Source: Bordetella ansorpii
GTDB lineage: Bacteria; Pseudomonadota; Gammaproteobacteria; Burkholderiales; Burkholderiaceae_B
Assembly (NCBI RefSeq): GCF_900078705.1
Contig: NZ_FKIF01000006.1
Span: forward strand, 372,001-436,000
Length of the DNA stretch: 64,000 bases
Reading direction: 5' to 3'
The notes below the pieces were generated by a model. That model was not told the DNA's origin. It did no database searches and saw only the letters and a list, made by a program, of their open reading frames with translations. Numbering within the stretch: position 1 is the stretch's first letter; each line of letters opens with the position of its first letter. Below are positions 48,161 to 55,022 of the stretch, piece after piece. Both the position numbers and the translations under genes were made by a program.

Positions 48161-49453
48161 ATGCGGATCGCGGTCATCGGATCGGGCATTTCCGGGCTGG
48201 CCAGCGCCTGGCTGCTGTCGCGCCAACACAGCGTGACGCTGTACGAGGCGGGCGACTACTTCGGCGGCCACACGCATACCCACGAGGTCGAGCAGGCGGG
48301 CCGCCGCTATGCCGTGGACAGCGGCTTCATCGTGCACAACCCGGCGCACTATCCGCTATTCAACAGCCTGCTGGACGAACTGGGCGTTGCCTCGCAGCCG
48401 ACCACCATGAGCTTCTCGGTGCAGCATGCCGGCAGCGGACTGGAATACAACGCCACCAATCTCGACACCCTGTTCTGCCAGCGCCGCAATCTGTGGTCGC
48501 CCCGCTTCCTGGGCATGGTGCGCGACCTGCTGCGCTTCTACCGCGAGGCGCCGCTGCTGCTGGAAGGCCACGGGGCCGGCCCGACGCTGGGCGAGTTCCT
48601 GTGGCGGCAACGCTACGGCGAGGCGTTCCGCGACGAACACCTGATTCCCATGGCCTGCGCGCTCTGGTCCTCGCCGCCCGCCGACATCCTGGCCTTCCCG
48701 GCGCGCTACCTGGTGCAGTTCATGGCCAACCATCAGATGCTGCAGGTGGCGGGCCGGCCGCAATGGCGCGTGGTGCGGGGCGGTTCGTCGTCGTATGTCC
48801 GCGCCATGCGGCAGCGCTGGACGGTGCGCGAGCGCCTGAACTGCCCCGTCAGCGCGGTATGGCGCACCCCGGAATGCGCGGTCGTGCAATCGCGCGACGG
48901 CCGCCACGACTACGACCATGTCGTGCTGGCCTGCCACAGCGACCAGGCGCTGGCGCTGCTGGCCGATCCCAGCGCCGCCGAGCGCGAGGTGCTGGGCGCC
49001 ATCCCGTACCAGGACAACGAGGTGCTGCTGCACACGGACGCCACGCTGCTGCCGCGCAACCGCAAGGCCTGGGCGGCCTGGAACGCCCATGTGTCGGCGG
49101 ATCCGTCGCAGCCCTGCACCGTCAGCTACTGCATGAACCTGCTGCAGGGCCTGCAATCGCCGGACCCCTTCGTGGTCACGCTCAACCGCGGCCAGGACGT
49201 GGACCCGCGCCGCGTGCTGGCGCGCATGCAGTACCACCATCCGGTCTACACCCGGGCCAGCGTCGCCGCGCAGGCACGCAAGGCCGACATCTCGGGCGTC
49301 AACCGCACCTGGTACGCGGGCGCCTATTGGGGCTGGGGCTTTCACGAAGACGGCGTGCGCAGCGCCATGGAGGTGGCCGGCGGACTGGCCGGACTGAACT
49401 CGCCACGCGCGTCCGCGCTGATGCCCGAGGTGCTGGGAGGAATCGCGGCATGA
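48161..49453 (+). CDS. FAD-dependent amine-oxidase-like oxidoreductase (430 aa)
   Basis: Flavoprotein with an N-terminal Rossmann loop (IAVIGSGISGLASAWLL) and the GGH motif YFGGHTHTHEV that follows the FAD ribose site. The C-terminus has WYAGAYWGWGFHEDGVRSA, closing the FAD pocket. This subfamily is repeatedly found beside DUF1365 and CFA-synthase-like genes and has been linked to modification of unsaturated fatty acids, including the route to furan fatty acids in Rhodobacter. Which step this one performs is inference. It overlaps the DUF1365 gene by four bases. The same frame is open upstream through the desaturase gene, which is not coding in that frame. Confidence 0.88.
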   Translation: MRIAVIGSGISGLASAWLLSRQHSVTLYEAGDYFGGHTHTHEVEQAGRRYAVDSGFIVHNPAHYPLFNSLLDELGVASQPTTMSFSVQHAGSGLEYNATNLDTLFCQRRNLWSPRFLGMVRDLLRFYREAPLLLEGHGAGPTLGEFLWRQRYGEAFRDEHLIPMACALWSSPPADILAFPARYLVQFMANHQMLQVAGRPQWRVVRGGSSSYVRAMRQRWTVRERLNCPVSAVWRTPECAVVQSRDGRHDYDHVVLACHSDQALALLADPSAAEREVLGAIPYQDNEVLLHTDATLLPRNRKAWAAWNAHVSADPSQPCTVSYCMNLLQGLQSPDPFVVTLNRGQDVDPRRVLARMQYHHPVYTRASVAAQARKADISGVNRTWYAGAYWGWGFHEDGVRSAMEVAGGLAGLNSPRASALMPEVLGGIAA

Positions 49454-50325
49454 ACATCGGAGCGCCGTCGGCGGACATCCATGCCAGGACGCGGCGGGAA
49501 GGCGGCCGCCCCGTGGAGGCTCCCGCTTCCGCGTCCGCCGATGCGCGCACGGCCAGCGGCACGCTGCACAGCGCCGTCTACGAGGGCTGCGTCCGTCACA
49601 CCCGCCACCGTCCGCGCCGCCACGCCTTCCAGTTCCGCATCGCCCAGCTCTACCTGGATCTGGACGAACTGGATCAGGCCTTCGCGAAGCGCCTGCTGTG
49701 GTCGGTGAACCGCCGCAACCTGGCCGAATGGCGGCGCGAGGACTACCTGGACGGCGCCAGCGGCATGCCGCTGAAAGACGCCGTGCGGCAACGCATCGCC
49801 GCCGAGCTGGGCCGCGCGCCGCAAGGCCCGATCCGCATGCTGACGCACCTGCGCTACGCGGGCTACGTCTTCAATCCGGTCACCTTCTACTACTGCTACG
49901 CCGAGGACGGCCAGACCCTGGACACCATCGTCGCCGACATCACCAACACGCCCTGGCGCGAGCGCCATGCCTACGTGTTGCCGGTGGATCGCGCCGAGCA
50001 CCAGGGCCGCGCGCTGCGCTGGCGCTTCGGCAAGCGCTTCCATGTCTCGCCCTTCATGGCGATGGCGCGCGGCTACGACTGGCGCTTCACCGCGCCGGGC
50101 GACGAGCTGCGCGTGCACATGAAGGTGCTCGACGGCGACCACCCCGAATTCGACGCCGACCTGGCGCTGCAACGGCACGCGCTGGACGGCGCGTCGCTGG
50201 CGCGCGTGCTGTGGCGCTATCCGCTGATGACCGCGCAGGTCATCGGCGCCATCCATTGGCAGGCGTTGCGGCTGTGGATCAAGCGCACGCCCGTTCACGA
50301 CCATCCTCCCGGAGACCATGCATGA
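49450..50325 (+). CDS. DUF1365 family protein (291 aa)
   Basis: Matches DUF1365 by LHSAVYEGCVRHTRHRPRRHAF, LYLDLDEL, then HLRYAGYVFNPVTFYYCY and RFGKRFHVSPFMAM (quoted as landmarks). No signal peptide or membrane helix; the N-terminal 35 residues are likely disordered. The family's biochemical role is not established, but it is almost always encoded between an FAD oxidoreductase and a CFA-like methyltransferase, as here. Translationally coupled at both ends (ATGA with the neighbours at 49450 and 50322), implying stoichiometric expression or a complex. Confidence 0.9.
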   Translation: MNIGAPSADIHARTRREGGRPVEAPASASADARTASGTLHSAVYEGCVRHTRHRPRRHAFQFRIAQLYLDLDELDQAFAKRLLWSVNRRNLAEWRREDYLDGASGMPLKDAVRQRIAAELGRAPQGPIRMLTHLRYAGYVFNPVTFYYCYAEDGQTLDTIVADITNTPWRERHAYVLPVDRAEHQGRALRWRFGKRFHVSPFMAMARGYDWRFTAPGDELRVHMKVLDGDHPEFDADLALQRHALDGASLARVLWRYPLMTAQVIGAIHWQALRLWIKRTPVHDHPPGDHA

Positions 50326-51623
50326 AGCCGATCTCGTCCCAAGAAAGCCGCGTGCTCGACATGGCGCTGAGCCAGCCGGCGCGCATCTCGCCGCTGGACC
50401 GGCTGCTGCGCGAGCGCCTGCTGCGCAGCCTGGACGGCCTGGCGCATGGCCGCCTGGCCATCGAGGATCCGCTGGGCCGCACCGAGGTCGGAGCGGCCGG
50501 TGCCCCGGCGTTGCGCCTGATCGTGCTGGACATGGGCTTCTATCGCGCCGTGGCGGCGCAGGGCAGCGTGGGCGCGGGCGAAGCCTACGGCGACGGCCTG
50601 TGGCTGTGCGACGACCTGGTGGGACTGGTGCAGTTGCTGGTGCGCAACCGCGACCTGCTGGACGGCATGGAATCGGGCCTGGCGCGCCTCGGCGGCCTGG
50701 CGCTGAAGGTCTGGCACAACCGCCGGCGCAACACGCGCGACGGCAGCCGCCGCAACATCGCCGCGCACTACGACCTGGGCAACCCCTTCTTCAGCCTGTT
50801 CCTGTCGCCCGACCTGATGTATTCGTCGGCGCTGTGGACGGACGCCAGCGACACGCTGGAAGCTGCGTCGCGCCGCAAGCTCGACGTCATCTGCCGCAAG
50901 CTGGACCTGCGGCCGGACCAGCACGTGGCCGAGATCGGCAGCGGCTGGGGCGGCTTCGCCGTGCATGCCGCGCGCGAATACGGCTGCCGCGTCACCACCG
51001 TCACCATCTCGCGCGAGCAGCACGCGCTGGCCACGCAACGGGTACGGGAGGCCGGCCTGGCCGACCGCGTGGACGTGCAGTTGCGGGACTACCGCGATCT
51101 GCAGGGCCAGTACGACAAGGTGGTGTCCATCGAGATGATCGAGGCCGTGGGCGCGGATTTCCTGGAAGGCTACTTCGCCAAGGTGGCCAGCCTGCTGACA
51201 CCCGAGGGCAGCGCGCTGATCCAGGCCATCACCATCGAGGACCACCGCTACCGGCAGGCCGTCAAGTCGGTGGACTTCATCAAGCGCCACATCTTTCCCG
51301 GCAGCTTCATTCCCTCCATCGAGGCCATGCTGGCGGCCAAGACCCGTGGCTGCGACCTGGCGCTGGTGCACCTGGAAGACTTCGGCCACTCGTACGCGCG
51401 CACGCTGCAGGCGTGGCGCGAGCGCTTCCTGGCGCGGCTGGACGAGGTGCGGGCGCAGGGCTTCGATGCGCGTTTCGCGCGGTTGTGGGAGTTCTACCTG
51501 GCGTATTGCGAGGGCGGCTTCCGCGAACGCTCCATCGGCGTGTCGCACCTGCTTCTGACACGCCCCGGCGCGCGGCCCGCGTCGGCGCGCTGGACCGACC
51601 GTGAACTCGCCGCGGCGCCATAA
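50322..51623 (+). CDS. CFA-synthase-like SAM methyltransferase, first (433 aa)
   Basis: Cyclopropane-fatty-acyl-phospholipid synthase family. An N-terminal lipid-binding domain (about 20-130) precedes the methyltransferase domain: RRNIAAHYDLGNPFFSLFL, VAEIGSGWGGFAVHAA with the SAM loop near residue 203, VVSIEMIEAVGADF, and FIKRHIFPGSFIPS. Known cyclopropane synthases have Cys in YSCAYW; here the segment reads YSSALW, so the Cys is Ser. A methyl-transfer or methylene-insertion product other than a cyclopropane is therefore possible. The acceptor is likely the double bond of a membrane phospholipid chain. Coupled to DUF1365 by ATGA. Confidence 0.88.
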   Translation: MKPISSQESRVLDMALSQPARISPLDRLLRERLLRSLDGLAHGRLAIEDPLGRTEVGAAGAPALRLIVLDMGFYRAVAAQGSVGAGEAYGDGLWLCDDLVGLVQLLVRNRDLLDGMESGLARLGGLALKVWHNRRRNTRDGSRRNIAAHYDLGNPFFSLFLSPDLMYSSALWTDASDTLEAASRRKLDVICRKLDLRPDQHVAEIGSGWGGFAVHAAREYGCRVTTVTISREQHALATQRVREAGLADRVDVQLRDYRDLQGQYDKVVSIEMIEAVGADFLEGYFAKVASLLTPEGSALIQAITIEDHRYRQAVKSVDFIKRHIFPGSFIPSIEAMLAAKTRGCDLALVHLEDFGHSYARTLQAWRERFLARLDEVRAQGFDARFARLWEFYLAYCEGGFRERSIGVSHLLLTRPGARPASARWTDRELAAAP

Positions 51624-51661
51624 GCCCCTCCCGTCAACCCCGGAACACCCAAGTATCGAGT

Positions 51662-52456
51662 ATGAGTCCCCTGCATCAACTCCTTCTGCTGGCTTTGCTG
51701 ATGATCCTGGCGATGAGCGCCGCCTGGTCGTGGCAGCGCCGCCACCGCAATGCCGGCATCGTCGACGCCGTGTGGGCCCTGGGCGTGGGCCTGGGCGCGG
51801 TGCTGATCGCCCTGACCGGCACGGGCGCCGCCGTGCCCCGCATCCTGCTGGCGGTGCTGGGCGTGCTGTGGTCCGTGCGGCTGGCGTGGCACATCTGGCG
51901 CCGCGTCTGGCTGGGCGAGGACGGCCGCTACCGCGCGTTGCGCGAACACTGGCAGGGCCACCAGGGCAAGTTCTTCGCCTTCTTCATGTTCCAGGCGGCG
52001 CTGGTGGTGCTGTTCGCCGTGCCGTTCACCGCCGTGGCCGCCAACGTGGACGGCCCGCCGGTGATCGCCGCGCTGGCGGCGGTGGCCATCTGGGCGCTGT
52101 CCATCGCGGGCGAGTCGCTGGCCGACCGCCAGCTCGACGACTTCCGCAACGACTATGCCAACGAAGGGCGCACCTGCCGAGACGGCCTGTGGCGCTACTC
52201 GCGCCACCCCAATTACTTCTTCGAATGGTGCCACTGGTTCGCCTATGTGCTGCTGGCCGTGGGTTCGCCCTTGTCCGGCTGGAGCTGGGCCGGCCCCGTG
52301 CTGATGTACGTGTTCCTGCGCTGGATCAGCGGCATCCCCTACACCGAGAAGCAGGCGTTGCGCAGCCGTGGCGACGACTACCGCGACTACCAGCGCACCA
52401 CGTCCATGTTCTTCCCGTGGTTTCCCAAACCGTCCACCCGCAAGGATCCGTCATGA
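51662..52456 (+). CDS. DUF1295 membrane protein, steroid-5-alpha-reductase-like (264 aa)
   Basis: About six membrane helices with the DUF1295 C-terminal signature LWRYSRHPNYFFEWCHWFAY (landmark), the NADPH- or SAM-binding region of the steroid 5-alpha-reductase/isoprenylcysteine methyltransferase superfamily. FRNDYANEGRTCRDGLW precedes it. Likely an integral-membrane reductase or methyltransferase acting on lipid chains. It starts 38 bases after the first methyltransferase and overlaps the next gene by four bases. This DUF is commonly found with CFA-like methyltransferases; the reaction is not known with certainty. Confidence 0.88.
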   Translation: MSPLHQLLLLALLMILAMSAAWSWQRRHRNAGIVDAVWALGVGLGAVLIALTGTGAAVPRILLAVLGVLWSVRLAWHIWRRVWLGEDGRYRALREHWQGHQGKFFAFFMFQAALVVLFAVPFTAVAANVDGPPVIAALAAVAIWALSIAGESLADRQLDDFRNDYANEGRTCRDGLWRYSRHPNYFFEWCHWFAYVLLAVGSPLSGWSWAGPVLMYVFLRWISGIPYTEKQALRSRGDDYRDYQRTTSMFFPWFPKPSTRKDPS

Positions 52457-53544
52457 CCGACACCGCGACTTTGCCCGCTAGCGACGAACTGCCCGCCGAC
52501 CTGCCCGCCCCAGGCATGCTGGGCCTGGCCGAACGCGGCCTGCTGCCCGATGCCCTGGTGCGCCTGGGCATCCGCCGCATGTGCGCGCAACGGCTGGCCG
52601 AGGAGCATGCGGGCGGCCCCGCCGCGCGCGCGCATCGCTACGGCGCGCTGATCGACACGCTGCGGGCCAGTCCGCTGGCCATCCACACCGACGCCGCCAA
52701 CACCCAGCACTACGAACTGCCGCCGGCCTTCTTCCGCCTGTGCCTGGGAGCCCGCCTGAAGTATTCCGGCTGTTTCTACGAGACGGGCAAGGAGACGCTG
52801 GACGAAGCCGAACTGGCCATGCTGGAGCTGTACGGCCAGCGCGCGCAACTGCAGGACGGCCAGGACATCCTGGAACTGGGCTGCGGCTGGGGCTCGCTGA
52901 CGCTGTGGATGGCCGAACGCTATCCGACCGCGCGCATCACCGCCGTATCCAACTCGGCGGGCCAGCGCGGCCACATCGAACAACAGTGCCGCGAACGCGG
53001 CCTGGACAACGTGCGCGTCATCACCTGCGACGTGAACACGCTGCAATTGCCGGCGGCGGCCTACGACCGCTGCGTGTCGATCGAAATGTTCGAACACATG
53101 CGCAACTACCAGACGCTGCTGGGCCGCATCGGCGGCTGGCTGCGTCCCGGCGGCAAGCTGTTCGTGCACATCTTCACGCACCGCGAACTGATGTATCCGT
53201 TCCAGACCGAGGGCGCCGGCAACTGGCTGGGCCGCCACTTCTTCACGGGCGGCATCATGCCCGCGGACGATACGCTGCTGTGGTTCCAGCGCGACCTGCG
53301 CATCGAGGCGCGCTGGACGGTGGACGGCACGCACTACCAGCGCACCGCCAACCACTGGCTGGCCAACCAGGATGCGCGCCGGGATCAGGTACTGGACGTG
53401 CTGAAGACCGCCTACGGCCCGGCGCTGGCCCCGCTGTGGCACCAGCGCTGGCGCATCTTCTGGATGGCCTGCGCCGAGCTGTTCGGCTATGAACAGGGAC
53501 GGCAGTGGCATGTGTCGCACTACCGTTTCGAACGTCCCGCATGA
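52453..53544 (+). CDS. CFA-superfamily SAM methyltransferase, second, CNMT-like (363 aa)
   Basis: SAM-dependent methyltransferase resembling coclaurine-N-methyltransferase-like members of the CFA superfamily rather than classical CFA synthase: HYELPPAFFRLCLGARLKYSG (landmark), MLELYGQRAQLQDGQDILELGCGWGSLTLWM in pieces with the SAM loop near residue 142, AVSNSAGQRGHIEQQC, VSIEMFEHMRNY, and HIFTHRELMYPF. It lacks the N-terminal domain of the first methyltransferase, so the two are not recent duplicates and probably do different methylations. It overlaps DUF1295 upstream by ATGA. Substrate unknown. Confidence 0.87.
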   Translation: MTDTATLPASDELPADLPAPGMLGLAERGLLPDALVRLGIRRMCAQRLAEEHAGGPAARAHRYGALIDTLRASPLAIHTDAANTQHYELPPAFFRLCLGARLKYSGCFYETGKETLDEAELAMLELYGQRAQLQDGQDILELGCGWGSLTLWMAERYPTARITAVSNSAGQRGHIEQQCRERGLDNVRVITCDVNTLQLPAAAYDRCVSIEMFEHMRNYQTLLGRIGGWLRPGGKLFVHIFTHRELMYPFQTEGAGNWLGRHFFTGGIMPADDTLLWFQRDLRIEARWTVDGTHYQRTANHWLANQDARRDQVLDVLKTAYGPALAPLWHQRWRIFWMACAELFGYEQGRQWHVSHYRFERPA

Positions 53545-53558
53545 AGGAGGACCGCTCC

Positions 53559-54104
53559 ATGAAAGGACCCCAGCGCTCCCTGGCCGCGACACTGGTCGCC
53601 TGGCTGCTGGGCGGCTGCTCGTCGCCGCCGCCCATGCCGCCCGTGGCCCAGGTCGACCTGCCGCGCTTCATGGGCGACTGGTACGTCATCGCCCATATCC
53701 CCAGCTTTCCCGAACGCAACGCCTACAACGCCATCGAAACCTACAAGCTGGACGAGGATGGCCGGATCCGCACCACCTTCCGTTACCGCGACGGCAGCTA
53801 CTACGCCGACGTCGACACCATGCACCCCGTCGGCACCGTGCGGCCCGGCACGAACAATGCCATCTGGGGCATGCAGTTCATCTGGCCCATCAAGGCGGAG
53901 TACGTCATCGCCTACCTGGATCCCGATTACCGGCAGACCATCGTGGCGCGCTCCAAGCGGGATTACGTCTGGATCATGGCACGCACGCCCACCCTGCCGG
54001 ACACGGACTACACCCGCCTGGTCGACAAGGTGAAATCGCTCGGCTACGACGTGGAAAAGCTGCGCCGCGTGCCACAGCGCTGGCCCGAGGAGGCCCCGCG
54101 CTGA
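53559..54104 (+). CDS. blc: Bacterial lipocalin lipoprotein, Blc type (181 aa)
   Basis: Outer-membrane lipocalin. A signal peptide ends in lipobox LLGGC. The lipocalin GxW motif is FMGDWYVIAHIP near residue 40, followed by YNAIETYKLDEDGRI and IWPIKAEYVIAYLDPDYRQT, ending in the WIMARTPTLPDTDY strand. Such proteins bind fatty acids or lysophospholipids and are envelope-stress induced. AAGGAGG lies eight bases before the ATG at 53559; that ribosome site overlaps the stop region of the previous gene. As last gene of the lipid operon it may carry the modified lipid or remove by-products. Confidence 0.9.
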   Translation: MKGPQRSLAATLVAWLLGGCSSPPPMPPVAQVDLPRFMGDWYVIAHIPSFPERNAYNAIETYKLDEDGRIRTTFRYRDGSYYADVDTMHPVGTVRPGTNNAIWGMQFIWPIKAEYVIAYLDPDYRQTIVARSKRDYVWIMARTPTLPDTDYTRLVDKVKSLGYDVEKLRRVPQRWPEEAPR

Positions 54105-54244
54105 CCGGTCCCCGGCATCCCTTGGCACGAGCCCCCGGGGGCCGCCTGCTACCACCTGTTACCAGCCCGGGCCCGCCAAAGCGGGGCGGCCTCCGTTTCC
54201 CTGCCTGCCTTTGTGTAAACTGCTGGGCTTTTGACCCTCACGGC

Positions 54245-55012
54245 ATGGAGCAGACCGCCAGACGCGCAGGGTCCGGCGGCCCGGCGTTCATACGCTTGCT
54301 GGCACGCCTGACCGCGACCCCCGTCCCCGAATCCGGACAACCCCTGTCTGACCAGCTCGGCCAATGGCTGACCTGGACCGACGCGGTTGCGCTGTCCGCC
54401 GTCCTGGGCGAAGGCCGCCCCCTCGTGAAAGCGGCGGCCCGCGAAGACGACGATCCCGCGCGCGACGTCGCCCGCTTGCGCGCCGACCTGACCAACGCCA
54501 TCGTCCACGACGGCGTCTTCGCCCCGGCCAAGCCTTCGGGCACGAAACGCCCGCCCCCCGTGGCCATGCCGGCGCCGGCCGCCGACGCCGAACCCGACTA
54601 CGCCGTCTACCGCCAGCGCTACCTGGCGCTGCAGCAGACGATGGAAACGGGCATCGGCAATCTGCGCAGCCGCCTGCGGGGCATGCTGGCGGCCCGCGCA
54701 GCGGATGGCCGTGCGCCGGACTTCGCCGGCCTGGCCCTGGTGGACGCCATCATGGAACGCTCATTGGGTGCGCGCGAGCGCGTACTGCTGACCTCCGTGC
54801 CGAGGCTGCTGGAAAGGCATTTCGATCAACTGCGCCAGGCCGCGCAGGCCGGCGCGGACGCGCAAGCCGCATTGCCCTGCGCGGTATCGGCCGCCGCGCC
54901 CGCCGCCTGGGTGGAAACGTTTCGCACGCACATGCAACAGGTATTGCTCGCCGAACTGGATGTTCGCCTACAACCGGTGGAAGGGGTGCTGGCCGCCCTG
55001 CAAAGCCGCTGA
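54245..55012 (+). CDS. DUF3348 family protein (255 aa)
   Basis: First gene of a four-gene overlapping unit. Matches DUF3348 by FIRLLARLTATPVPESGQPL and LSDQLGQWLTWTDAVALSAV, an all-helical soluble protein with RARADLTNAIV-like and YRQRYLALQQTMETGIGNLR segments (landmarks). No signal peptide or membrane helix. The middle (about 95-115) is Pro/Ala-rich. The frame is open upstream to 53489 through the lipocalin gene, but ATG 54245 fits the family start. Function unknown. Its constant association with DUF802/OmpA/DUF2894 suggests a cytoplasmic component of that membrane complex. Confidence 0.83.
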   Translation: MEQTARRAGSGGPAFIRLLARLTATPVPESGQPLSDQLGQWLTWTDAVALSAVLGEGRPLVKAAAREDDDPARDVARLRADLTNAIVHDGVFAPAKPSGTKRPPPVAMPAPAADAEPDYAVYRQRYLALQQTMETGIGNLRSRLRGMLAARAADGRAPDFAGLALVDAIMERSLGARERVLLTSVPRLLERHFDQLRQAAQAGADAQAALPCAVSAAAPAAWVETFRTHMQQVLLAELDVRLQPVEGVLAALQSR

Positions 55013-55022
55013 ACAGAACGCA

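Noticed and set aside
54149-54244. GC palindrome GCCCCCGGGGGC and inverted GC repeats after the lipocalin gene
   Set aside because: No loop or T tract to support a terminator; may be chance in a GC-rich gap.
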